7,477 bases of DNA. Origin: Bacillota bacterium (GTDB taxonomy: Bacteria; Bacillota_A; Clostridia; Peptostreptococcales; Anaerovoracaceae). The number at the start of each line of letters is the position of its first letter. Within the stretch, counting starts at the first letter, position 1. Position numbers and translations under genes: made by a program. Location: contig JAFYPY010000133.1 in NCBI GenBank assembly GCA_017547345.1, positions 1 to 7,477 on the forward strand, written 5' to 3'. Positions 1-6,087 of the stretch are shown one piece after another. The notes below the pieces were generated by a model that saw only the letters and a program-made list of their open reading frames with translations, was not told the origin of the DNA and searched no databases.

Positions 1-638
1 CCACAATGCCAAATGTAGAAGTGGCTTTCCCACCTGCATCAATCAACAACACTCTAGGCGAATACTTGTCCTCCCTTGGCAAGACTCAGCTTAGAATTGC
101 TGAAACTGAGAAATACGCCCATGTTACCTTCTTCTTCAACGGTGGAGTAGAAAAACCAAATGTTTTAGAAGACAGAATCCTAGTTCCGTCTCCACAGGTT
201 GCAACTTATGATCTGCAACCAGAGATGAGTGCATACACTGTTACAGAAAAAGTAGTTAGAGAAATCAAATCGTCTAAATACGATTGCATTATATTGAACT
301 TTGCAAACCCAGATATGGTAGGACATACAGGAGTTTTCGATGCGGCGGTTAAAGCTATCGAAGCAGTCGATACATGTGTTGGAAAAGTCGTAGATGCCAT
401 GCTTGAAGCAGATGGTCAGGTTCTAATCACTGCTGACCACGGAAATGCAGATGACATGGTTGACGAAAATGGCAATGTAATTACTGCCCACTCCACTAAC
501 CCTGTTCCTCTTGTTCATGTTTCAGCAAACCCTGCTCAGCTAAAAGAAGGTGGCAAGCTTTGTGACATTGCCCCTACTATGTTGAAGCTCATGGGGCTTC
601 CAATCCCTGCAGAAATGACTGGGGAATCATTAGTGTAA
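1..638 (+). CDS. gpmI: 2,3-bisphosphoglycerate-independent phosphoglycerate mutase, C-terminal part (5' truncated by window edge)
   Basis: This cytosolic glycolytic enzyme interconverts 3-phosphoglycerate and 2-phosphoglycerate using two Mn(II) ions of the alkaline-phosphatase fold. Only the last 210 or so of about 510 residues are present. The reading frame is open to base 1, so the ATG at 6 is internal and not the start. Counting from that Met, visible family motifs are [16 protein letters not shown] (32-47), NPDMVGHTG (101-109, metal ligands Asp103 and His107), TADHGN (142-147, Asp144 and His145) and AHSTNPVP (161-168, His162). Together these supply the metal ligands expected from the C-terminal half of the family. 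The ending MTGESLV is also typical. In Clostridia gpmI usually lies late in a gap-pgk-tpiA-gpmI-eno cluster. Here no eno follows, so gpmI ends its unit at the terminator downstream. Identification is secure; no lesion is seen. Confidence 0.97.
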   Translation, partial: TMPNVEVAFPPASINNTLGEYLSSLGKTQLRIAETEKYAHVTFFFNGGVEKPNVLEDRILVPSPQVATYDLQPEMSAYTVTEKVVREIKSSKYDCIILNFANPDMVGHTGVFDAAVKAIEAVDTCVGKVVDAMLEADGQVLITADHGNADDMVDENGNVITAHSTNPVPLVHVSANPAQLKEGGKLCDIAPTMLKLMGLPIPAEMTGESLV

Positions 639-698
639 GCCCGATGTGCGCTACGCTACATGTTATTACGCGACATATAGAAACTTATTAGATTAGAT

Positions 699-730
699 AG
701 GCACAGCCCACATAAGTAGGTTGTGCCTTT
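699..730 (+). terminator. Intrinsic terminator after gpmI
   Basis: A 10-bp stem pairs AGGCACAGCC (699-708) with GGTTGTGCCT (719-728), including one G-U pair, around a 10-nt loop. A short T-rich tail (TTT AG TTATAATT) follows. It starts 60 nt after the gpmI stop. The T-tract is interrupted, so efficiency may be moderate. On the minus strand there is no T-run, so it should act only for gpmI. Confidence 0.75.
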
Positions 731-744
731 AGTTATAATTGCCA

Positions 745-912
745 CTATACTGTAACTAGACAATTCTTCTTCCTATTGTAATAAAGCACCTTGCTGCTCA
801 ACACTTCTCTGGAATCCACCACACTAGCATTTGCTTCCCTAACCAAGCACTTCATATCTTTTATAGTAGCTCCTCTCCCCTCATCTATTTTTTGTGGATA
901 AATCATTATCAT
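745..912 (-). CDS. Possible small protein, 55 aa, unrecognised
   Basis: A short minus-strand ORF starts MIMIYPQKIDEG and ends KKNCLVTV, with a TAG stop at 745-747. An in-frame TAG lies four codons before the first ATG (912), so it cannot extend upstream; a second ATG is at 906. Only a weak AGG (about 8-9 nt before the ATG) could serve as ribosome binding site, and no convincing promoter is visible. The product would be soluble, with no signal peptide or membrane span. The stretch ATIKDM...REAN...VVDS...KVLYY...CLVTV vaguely recalls the C-terminal half of RemA/DUF370 regulators (IKRM..EA...VD...AV), but this is memory-based pattern similarity and may be chance. It lies downstream of the minus-strand terminator hairpin at 972-1001. 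It could be a real small gene, a decayed remnant or a random ORF. Confidence 0.3.
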   Translation of the reverse strand: MIMIYPQKIDEGRGATIKDMKCLVREANASVVDSREVLSSKVLYYNRKKNCLVTV

Positions 913-933
913 AAAATCAACCTATTAAATACA

Positions 934-962
934 TTGGGATTTTCTTAAATGCTGCATATAAT
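934..962 (+). promoter_or_regulatory. Candidate sigma-A promoter reading rightward into the gap
   Basis: TTGGGA (934-939) and a perfect TATAAT (957-962) are separated by exactly 17 nt, which predicts a start near 969. No plus-strand gene follows before the minus-strand operon's end, so if active it would make a short non-coding RNA. The surrounding DNA is A+T-rich, so a chance match is possible. Confidence 0.4.
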
Positions 963-971
963 ATAAACAAT

Positions 972-1001
972 AAAAAAGAGCTACCGATGAACGGTTTGCT
1001 C
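972..1001 (-). terminator. Second intrinsic terminator on the minus strand
   Basis: Read on the minus strand, GAGC-AA-ACCG-TTCAT-CGGT-A-GCTC is followed immediately by six T residues (complement of 972-977). This gives two 4-bp helices with a small internal loop, the layout of a rho-independent terminator. It lies about 95 nt beyond the operon terminator at 1097-1137. It may be a back-up terminator, the end of a separate short transcript, or an attenuator ahead of the 55-codon ORF at 745-912. Confidence 0.6.
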
Positions 1002-1096
1002 CGAGGGTTGATATAAAACTAATGCTTAATCGAATCGACTAAGGCAATGTTTGCTTCTTCTTTTAGAAACACATTATTAAAACTTAATCTTATATC

Positions 1097-1137
1097 AAAA
1101 AAGCACAACCACCGAATCAGTCGATAATTGTGCTTTT
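1097..1137 (-). terminator. Intrinsic terminator of the DUF308/flavoprotein operon
   Basis: AAAAGCACAA (1099-1108) pairs with TTGTGCTTTT (1128-1137) in a 10-bp stem with a 19-nt loop. The loop can form a small inner CGA/TCG helix. On the minus strand the stem runs into six T residues (complement of 1097-1102), and it begins 6 nt after the stop codon of the last operon gene. On the plus strand only TTTT follows, so any rightward activity would be weaker. Confidence 0.85.
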
Positions 1138-1142
1138 GCTTG

Positions 1143-2693
1143 CTATACGTATTTTGCTATAATTCGTTCTGCCTGTTTGATACCGTCTACTGCCGCAGAT
1201 GTGATTCCGCCTGCATACCCTGCGCCTTCACCACATGGGTATAACCCTTTGACAGATAAACTTTCGCCATCCTGACCTCTAAGGATTCTCACAGGCGATG
1301 AACTTCTCGTCTCAACAGCTGAAACCTTTGCATCGTCGCTGTCGAAACCTTTTAATTTCTTGCCAAGATTCGGCATAGCCTCACGCATTGCTGCCACTGC
1401 AAACTCAGGCAACGCCCCTTCAACTTGAGGAGCCATACCGTCTCTTAACTCTCCCCATGTAGCTGTCGGCGCCTTGTACTTGCCCCCTGCATTTGCAAAT
1501 GCCATCTTCTCATATTTTTCTTGGAAGTGTACGCCTGCCAAAATGTCATCACTACCGAAGTCTTCGGTTCTTACATCACATAATAATGCGCTGTTGGCAG
1601 TTCCGCTATCACGAGCATGAAGGCTCATACCATTGACAACTACTCCCCCCTCTTGGGATGAGGCTAGGATAACCTGTCCTCCCGGACACATACAAAATGA
1701 ATAAACACCTCTGCCTTCAGCAATCCCTTCTTTGCATCTATAGTTTATCTTATATTCAGCCGGCGGCAGACCTAACTCCTTGCCTGGCTTTCCGTATTGA
1801 GCAATATCTATAAGCTCCTGTGGATGCTCTATTCTTACTCCGATGGAAAAGGGTTTCTGTTCCATGGCAACATTCTCATCCACCAACATCCTAAAAGTGT
1901 CTCGTGCGCTGTGTCCTATGGCAAGAATAAGATTTTCTGCCTCTAGTGATTCCCCACCCTCGACAAAAACTCTCTTTATATTACCATCCGAAGTTTCAAA
2001 CCCTGTCATCTTAGACCCAAAACGAACTTCTCCACCTAGCCTAATGATTTCTTCTCGGATATTCTTAACTACAACCCTAAGAATGTCTGTCCCAATATGA
2101 GGTTTTTGCTTATACAGGATCTCCTCTGGTGCCCCAAAACGCACAAACTCTTCAAGGACCTTCTTTATTCTAACATCCTTAATTCCTGTAGTAAGTTTCC
2201 CGTCGGAAAAGGCTCCTGCTCCGCCTTCGCCAAACTGAACATTAGACTCTGTGTCCAGTACTCCCTCATTCCAAAATTTTTCAACCTGAGTAGTACGAGT
2301 ATCCACGTCCTGTCCTCTTTCTAAAACTATAGGCTTAAGCCCTGCTTGTGCTAAAATAAGTGCCGCAAAGATTCCTCCCGGTCCAAAGCCTACTACCACC
2401 GGTCTTACGAAAGACTCGCTGACAACTGGTACGTGATATAACAGTTCGGGTGCGTCCTCAACCCCCGCCTTTTTCATCTTTGCAAGAGTTCCACCGCTTA
2501 CAGTTTTGCTTAACTGAAAGTCTACGGAGTAAGTCCACATAATATTAGACTTGTCTCTAGCATCTAAAGACTCTTTTACTATATTCCATTTTGTTATTGA
2601 CAAATCCCTGCCACCGATTTTTTTCAAAATCTTGCCAGGGATTCTATCTTTATTTTCATTCAAATTTAATTTAATCTGATGAATTCTATACAC
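1143..2693 (-). CDS. FAD-dependent dehydrogenase, COG2509 family
   Basis: A cytosolic flavoprotein of the widespread but poorly characterised COG2509 family; its substrate is not known. The N-terminal region of about 95 residues (MYRIHQIKLNLNE...) precedes the Rossmann nucleotide-binding motif VVGFGPGG (100-107), with the acidic end of the FAD strand at LERG (124-127). Family-typical segments follow: NVQFGEGGAGAFSDGKL (151-167), AIGHSARDTF (258-267), YSFCMCPGG (331-339), TRSSSPVRI (462-470) and the closing FAD motif GLYPCGEGAGYAGG (483-496). Length (516 aa) is normal for the family. The start is GTG at 2693, inside the end of the upstream flavoprotein gene (8-nt overlap). No in-frame ATG lies nearby, and the N-terminus matches what I recall of family members. 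The overlap implies translational coupling with its partner. No transmembrane segment or signal peptide is seen. Family assignment is secure; the biochemical role is open. Confidence 0.93.
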   Translation of the reverse strand: MYRIHQIKLNLNENKDRIPGKILKKIGGRDLSITKWNIVKESLDARDKSNIMWTYSVDFQLSKTVSGGTLAKMKKAGVEDAPELLYHVPVVSESFVRPVVVGFGPGGIFAALILAQAGLKPIVLERGQDVDTRTTQVEKFWNEGVLDTESNVQFGEGGAGAFSDGKLTTGIKDVRIKKVLEEFVRFGAPEEILYKQKPHIGTDILRVVVKNIREEIIRLGGEVRFGSKMTGFETSDGNIKRVFVEGGESLEAENLILAIGHSARDTFRMLVDENVAMEQKPFSIGVRIEHPQELIDIAQYGKPGKELGLPPAEYKINYRCKEGIAEGRGVYSFCMCPGGQVILASSQEGGVVVNGMSLHARDSGTANSALLCDVRTEDFGSDDILAGVHFQEKYEKMAFANAGGKYKAPTATWGELRDGMAPQVEGALPEFAVAAMREAMPNLGKKLKGFDSDDAKVSAVETRSSSPVRILRGQDGESLSVKGLYPCGEGAGYAGGITSAAVDGIKQAERIIAKYV

Positions 2694-3900
2694 GGTTTGC
2701 CATATCCTTTCCTGCCTTCATGCCGGTAAGCCATGCATTATGCAAATTATATCCACCACACGGACCATCGTAGTCTATTACCTCTCCTGCGAAATACAAT
2801 CCCTCAATAAGCTTAGACTCCATTGTTCCCATGTTAATCTCGTCAAGTGAAACTCCACCCTTTGTTACTTGGGCTTCCTTCCAGCCTTTCTTGCCACAAG
2901 GCGACAAACTGAATCTTCTTAGAAGGTTCGCCAGCTGTACCATCTGGCTAGGCTGTAAACTATCAGCAGGACCATTTGCATCAAGGCCTGCCTCGTTGAT
3001 AATCCTATCAGCTATAGGTTTCTTTACCAATGTAGATAGCACTTCAGAAGTCTTTATTCCCTCAGTTGCACATTGCTGTTTAATGAATTCCATCAACTCA
3101 ACAGTCGAGAAGTCAGGAACAAAGTTTACCAAGATTCGACAGTTTTCATAGCGATTCATTGAATTTTGGCAAGCACTGTTTTCACTACCAACTGGCAGCT
3201 TTGATGAAACATTCATAACACATATTCCGGAGATTGCATCATCTCTAAACTGAACTTCGCCTTCTTCTTCTATGACTATATTACCTTGTTCCATAAGTGT
3301 TACATTTGCTTTGGCACGTACACCTTTTAGACTCTTAATATTTTCTGAAACCTCAATAGCCGTTAGTCCAGGAACAAGGGGAGTTACTTTATGTCCCAAT
3401 CTCTTTGCAATACTATAACCGTCACCACTGGAACCATAGTTGGCAAATGACTTGCCACCCGTTGCTATAAGTAACTTCTTTGCCACGATATACTCATTAC
3501 TATCTAAAATAAAAATGTGGAAGTTTCCCAAAGGGTCTACTTCCACATTACTCACGCTAGATTTTGTTAAAATCTCTGCTCCAAGGTTTTCTGCCTTATT
3601 AATCAAGGCCCTTGAAACAGCTTTTGCTTCTTCTGAGTAAGGATAGATTCGACCCGCTTCATCTGCTCTTGTAACGATACCGCATTTAGAAAAGAATTCT
3701 ATAACCGTAGGTAATAGCTCACAATCTGTGTTTGATAAGTTCCCCCTGCCATTGCCTGTAGCTGAAAGCTTCTTTGCCGGTTCTTCCATCTTTTCAAGTA
3801 TAACTACCTTAGCCTTTGGGTTTGAAGCCTTGGCTTCGATTGCGGCAGTCAGTCCTGCCGGCCCCCCACCAACTATGGCGATATCAAAATCTTTTTCCAT
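2686..3900 (-). CDS. HI0933/BaiN-like FAD-binding oxidoreductase (COG2081)
   Basis: A soluble flavoprotein of the HI0933 family, often labelled NAD(P)/FAD-dependent or aminoacetone oxidase-family enzyme. Some clostridial relatives (BaiN) reduce bile-acid intermediates, but that cannot be inferred here. The 404 residues match the normal length. Visible motifs are the N-terminal dinucleotide fold DIAIVGGGPAGLTAA (6-20) and LEK (35-37), the signature KKLSATGNGRGNLSN (43-57), GRIYPYS (83-89), LLIATGGKSFANYGSSGDGY (143-162), GEVQFRDDAISG (214-225), TKGGVSLDEI...TMESK (346-363) and the C-terminal FAD motif FAGEVIDYDGPCGGYNLHNAW (370-390). It is the middle gene of the operon. Its AGGA ribosome binding site (3911-3914 on the minus strand, 10 nt before ATG) overlaps the stop codon of the DUF308 gene, and its own end overlaps the COG2509 gene. 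Such tight packing suggests the two flavoproteins are made together. Substrate unknown. Confidence 0.94.
   Translation of the reverse strand: MEKDFDIAIVGGGPAGLTAAIEAKASNPKAKVVILEKMEEPAKKLSATGNGRGNLSNTDCELLPTVIEFFSKCGIVTRADEAGRIYPYSEEAKAVSRALINKAENLGAEILTKSSVSNVEVDPLGNFHIFILDSNEYIVAKKLLIATGGKSFANYGSSGDGYSIAKRLGHKVTPLVPGLTAIEVSENIKSLKGVRAKANVTLMEQGNIVIEEEGEVQFRDDAISGICVMNVSSKLPVGSENSACQNSMNRYENCRILVNFVPDFSTVELMEFIKQQCATEGIKTSEVLSTLVKKPIADRIINEAGLDANGPADSLQPSQMVQLANLLRRFSLSPCGKKGWKEAQVTKGGVSLDEINMGTMESKLIEGLYFAGEVIDYDGPCGGYNLHNAWLTGMKAGKDMANRV
2705..2709 (-). promoter_or_regulatory. Ribosome binding site for the overlapping GTG start
   Basis: On the minus strand AAGGA sits 11 nt before the GTG at 2693, inside the coding region of the preceding gene. 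The spacing is slightly long. It supports the GTG start and a coupled, re-initiating arrangement. Confidence 0.5.
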
Positions 3901-3912
3901 ACTCTAATAATC

Positions 3913-4653
3913 CTATTGTTCTTCTTTAGTCTCTTCCTTATTCTCCACTGCAACAATTGCAGTCACAGGATTTGGTGCAAGCATCAAATCCAATTCTTCT
4001 TCTGGAGTTTCTTCAATAACTTTAACATTAGCCTTCGCTTCTTTAGCCATCTTCACAGCTTCTTTTACAGCCTCATGAGCAGCATCCGCTTCCTCAACTG
4101 CCTTGTTAAGAAGTTCTTCTTTAGTCATAATCTTTTCGTTCTTCATAACGATGATAGTACTTGCAACCATAATCAAGTTTACACCCTGTGTAATTAAACA
4201 TACACCTACAAGCGCGCCAACGGAAACGCCAAGTAAACTATCATTAAAGAACATATATAGACCAACAAGAAGATTTACCACACCGATGATACCGTGTCCA
4301 TAGAAGAAGCTGTTCTTATGTTCAACTTTCTCCCACGCTCTTACTAAATTACGAACACCAATCGTTGTTACCCACAATCCGAAAACAGCTGGAACTGTTA
4401 CGTCTGCAGATATCTTGTTGAAAATAATCAAAATCCCTAGGATGAACATTACAAGCCCATCGATTAATACCCATTTGTTGTCTTCTTCTACGCCTCTGTA
4501 GCTTCTGTAGGATAGACATTCTAATGCACCGGCTATGATAAATAGCAATCCAATAACGAAGGCAACTGATAAGAAAGTTACGCCTCCACTAAAAATCATA
4601 AAGAAACCGCCGAGGACGAATAGTCCACCCATAATCATATTTAATGTTCTCAC
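3913..4653 (-). CDS. DUF308 (HdeD-like) six-helix membrane protein with charged cytoplasmic tail
   Basis: The first 170 or so residues form six hydrophobic segments (roughly 5-22, 27-47, 61-79, 85-104, 118-136 and 141-168). These are glycine-rich repeats such as GGLFVLGGFFMIF and GLVMFILGILIIF, the pattern of the DUF308/HdeD family in the cytoplasmic membrane. In enterobacteria HdeD is linked to acid stress; no function is established for clostridial members. A hydrophilic tail follows (171-246). It is rich in Ala, Glu and Lys, has a likely coiled-coil stretch (LLNKAVEEADAAHEAVKEAV, 181-200), and ends in an acidic EETPEEELD and EENKEETKEEQ-like region. The start is GTG at 4653, chosen because a perfect AGGAGG lies 8 nt upstream; the next Met is residue 6. 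It is the first gene of the three-gene operon, 12 nt before the HI0933-like flavoprotein. Topology is inferred; function is unknown. Confidence 0.85.
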   Translation of the reverse strand: MRTLNMIMGGLFVLGGFFMIFSGGVTFLSVAFVIGLLFIIAGALECLSYRSYRGVEEDNKWVLIDGLVMFILGILIIFNKISADVTVPAVFGLWVTTIGVRNLVRAWEKVEHKNSFFYGHGIIGVVNLLVGLYMFFNDSLLGVSVGALVGVCLITQGVNLIMVASTIIVMKNEKIMTKEELLNKAVEEADAAHEAVKEAVKMAKEAKANVKVIEETPEEELDLMLAPNPVTAIVAVENKEETKEEQ

Positions 4654-4661
4654 TATATCTT

Positions 4662-4667
4662 CCTCCT
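4662..4667 (-). promoter_or_regulatory. Ribosome binding site deciding the GTG start of the DUF308 gene
   Basis: On the minus strand AGGAGG is followed by 8 nt and then GTG (4653). This is the consensus Shine-Dalgarno sequence at ideal spacing, so GTG is preferred over the downstream in-frame ATG. Confidence 0.85.
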
Positions 4668-4677
4668 AATCTCTAGT

Positions 4678-4707
4678 ATTATACCTTGTAAAACCCTTTT
4701 TAGTCAA
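4678..4707 (-). promoter_or_regulatory. Sigma-A promoter of the DUF308/flavoprotein operon
   Basis: On the minus strand TTGACT (complement of 4702-4707) and TATAAT (complement of 4678-4683) are separated by 18 nt. This near-consensus promoter predicts a leader of only about 20 nt before the GTG at 4653, leaving little room for leader-based control. I see no convincing operator. Confidence 0.8.
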
Positions 4708-4748
4708 GAAAAGGGGGCCTTCTTTCACAAAAAACACATACAAATGGC

Positions 4749-4778
4749 TTCAAAAGTGTGTATTTTCTGTGATATACT
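4749..4778 (+). promoter_or_regulatory. Likely promoter of dinB
   Basis: An extended -10 element, TGA followed by TATACT (4773-4778), lies 31 nt before the start codon. A weak -35, TTCAAA (4749-4754), stands 18 nt upstream of it. The extended -10 compensates for the poor -35. No Gram-positive LexA-type box (GAAC-N4-GTTC) is visible nearby, so SOS control is not supported here. Confidence 0.55.
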
Positions 4779-4786
4779 CATAAACA

Positions 4787-4798
4787 AAGGAAGGAAGG
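4787..4798 (+). promoter_or_regulatory. Triplicated AAGG ribosome binding site of dinB
   Basis: Three tandem AAGG units precede the ATG at 4809, the last one (AAGGA, 4795-4799) 9 nt from it. The repeated purine tract offers several Shine-Dalgarno registers and supports this start rather than an internal one. Confidence 0.7.
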
Positions 4799-4808
4799 AC
4801 AAGAACGA

Positions 4809-6041
4809 ATGGATACAAAAAAATCCCCAATTTCATATGGTAATTCCAAGGACAGGGTCATTTTGCACTGCGATATGAACGGTTTTTTTGCCTCTGTAGA
4901 GCTTCTTGAACATCCAGAATTAAAAGATAAACCTATGGCAGTCAGCGGCGATCCTGATAATCGACACGGTATTATACTTGCAAAAAATGAATTGGCAAAA
5001 CAATGCGGAGTTGTCACTGCCGAGACCATTTGGAAAGCTAAACAAAAGTGCCCAGACCTTCAATTAGTCCGTCCTCATATGGACAAATATAAATATTACA
5101 GTAACGAAATCAACAAAATTTATTTGCGTTTTACAGATATGGTAGAACCCTTTAGCATCGATGAGTCATGGCTTGATGTAACTGCAAGTCAAAGTCTTTT
5201 TGGAAATGGAAAGGAAATTGCGGACACCATAAGAGAAACAGTTAAAAAAGAGCTTGGACTTACGCTTTCAGCAGGTGTTTCATTTAACAAAACCCTTGCG
5301 AAGATGGGTAGTGAGTACAAAAAACCAGATGCCACTACGCTGATTACCAGAGAAAACTTCAGAGAGCTTCTTTGGAAACTTCCCGCTAGAGAACTTTTTG
5401 GCGTTGGCAAAGCCACAGCCGAAAAGCTTTCAAAATGTAGAATCAAAACCATAGGCGACATAGCATGTGCAGACAGAGGTTATTTAATCTCTCTATTTGG
5501 CAAACATGGAGGAATCATGCATGACCATGCCAACGGCATTGACCATAGCCCTGTTTCGCTTTATTCCGAAAGAGATCCAATCAAATCTGTAGGTAACGGT
5601 ATCACCTTCAAACGTGACTTAACCACAGAGCAGGACATACAGATTGCAGTAAAGGCCCTCTCTGATACAGTTGCCGGAAGACTTCGCAAATATGGTCTAA
5701 AAGCATACGGCATAAAAGTAGACATAAAAGATCCATATTTCAAAGTAATATCTAGGCAAAAGCAGCTTTTTGCTCCTACTTGGCTTGCTAATGAGATTGC
5801 CTATCACTCTCTCGAAATTATCAATTCATCCTGGAAAAAAGGTTCTCCAATTAGAATGCTTACGGTGACAGGAATCAACCTAACCGATGATTTGAGCCAG
5901 GAGCAGTTGAGTCTTTTTGATGAGAATCCAGAAAAGAAGGAAAAAACTGAAAAAGTAGAGTTTACTATAGATGAGGTTCGCAAAAAATACGGAAGCCGTG
6001 CGATAGGGTTCGCATCGGCTATAAAAAACGACATTTTATAA
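4809..6041 (+). CDS. dinB: Y-family DNA polymerase IV (translesion synthesis)
   Basis: An error-prone polymerase that extends primers past damaged bases on the chromosome. The order of motifs is canonical. Palm motif CDMNGFFASVE (21-31) carries catalytic Asp22 and the likely steric-gate Phe27. SIDESWLD (116-123) carries catalytic Asp118 and Glu119. SAGVSFNKTLAKMGSEYKKPD (154-174) follows, then a thumb helix-hairpin-helix region with LFGVGKATAEKL (196-207), and then the little-finger domain to about 355. QLSLF (366-370) matches the beta sliding-clamp peptide. A tail of about 40 residues ends RKKYGSRAIGFASAIK, as in Firmicutes DinB proteins. Full length (410 aa) is normal. It has its own promoter, is divergent from the DUF308 operon, and is followed at once by a terminator, so it is probably monocistronic. 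The N-terminus has about 15 residues before the first beta strand; the strong ribosome binding site favours this start. Confidence 0.96.
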   Translation: MDTKKSPISYGNSKDRVILHCDMNGFFASVELLEHPELKDKPMAVSGDPDNRHGIILAKNELAKQCGVVTAETIWKAKQKCPDLQLVRPHMDKYKYYSNEINKIYLRFTDMVEPFSIDESWLDVTASQSLFGNGKEIADTIRETVKKELGLTLSAGVSFNKTLAKMGSEYKKPDATTLITRENFRELLWKLPARELFGVGKATAEKLSKCRIKTIGDIACADRGYLISLFGKHGGIMHDHANGIDHSPVSLYSERDPIKSVGNGITFKRDLTTEQDIQIAVKALSDTVAGRLRKYGLKAYGIKVDIKDPYFKVISRQKQLFAPTWLANEIAYHSLEIINSSWKKGSPIRMLTVTGINLTDDLSQEQLSLFDENPEKKEKTEKVEFTIDEVRKKYGSRAIGFASAIKNDIL

Positions 6042-6042
6042 A

Positions 6043-6087
6043 AGCCGGTTCGTATCACAAAGTCTTTGATACGCCCGGCTCATTTTT
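6043..6087. terminator. Bidirectional terminator between dinB and the flavodoxin gene
   Basis: AGCCGG-TT-CGTATCA (6043-6057) pairs with TGATACG-C-CCGGCT (6067-6080), giving 13 bp with one small internal loop. Rightward it leads to TTTTT (6083-6087). Leftward the stem runs into TTTTATAAAAT. It begins one base after the dinB stop, and its rightward T-tract overlaps the stop codon of the convergent flavodoxin gene (6086-6088), so one element serves both units. Confidence 0.88.

Larger units (their letters stand above)
969..1138 (+). ncRNA. Candidate stand-alone structured small RNA (about 170 nt), unclassified
   Basis: The interval runs from the start predicted by the promoter at 934-962 to the hairpin ending TTTT at 1134-1137. 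It could fold as a 5' hairpin (978-1001), then a closed domain with outer helix GATATAA/TTATATC (1010-1016 with 1090-1096) and inner helix TAATG/CATTA (1020-1024 with 1072-1076). That domain encloses small hairpins at 1025-1043 and 1044-1054, and the terminal 10-bp hairpin follows. I do not recognise 6S, SRP, tmRNA, RNase P or a known riboswitch. The helices are A+T-rich, so some may be fortuitous. The plus-strand terminator has only four T residues. The same helices could form in minus-strand RNA, so the orientation is uncertain. Confidence 0.22.

Noticed and set aside
6..8. ATG at position 6 as the gpmI start
   Set aside because: The frame is open upstream to the window edge and the protein would lack the N-terminal half required for catalysis; this is an internal Met of a truncated gene.
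644..661. Small hairpin ATGTGCG/CGC-T-ACAT just after the gpmI stop
   Set aside because: The stem is short, has a bulge and is not followed by T residues; the better terminator is at 699-730.
978..1022. Resemblance of a hairpin plus A-rich tail (ATAAAACTAA) to a preQ1-I riboswitch
   Set aside because: The loop lacks the conserved aptamer sequence, the spacing is wrong, and no plus-strand gene follows.
1843..2324. Opposite-strand ORFs within the COG2509 gene, and similar antisense ORFs inside the other genes
   Set aside because: They lack credible ribosome binding sites and recognisable protein features, and lie inside well-supported genes; they are reading-frame shadows.
4734..4761. ACACA...TGTGT inverted repeat between the divergent promoters
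   Set aside because: Only five bases match in each arm with an 18-nt spacer in A+T-rich DNA; too weak to call an operator.
4809..4830. Asn24 in place of the second Asp of the usual DMD motif in DinB
   Set aside because: Many clostridial DinB proteins carry DMN/DLN at this site; the essential Asp22, Asp118 and Glu119 are present, so this is not a defect.
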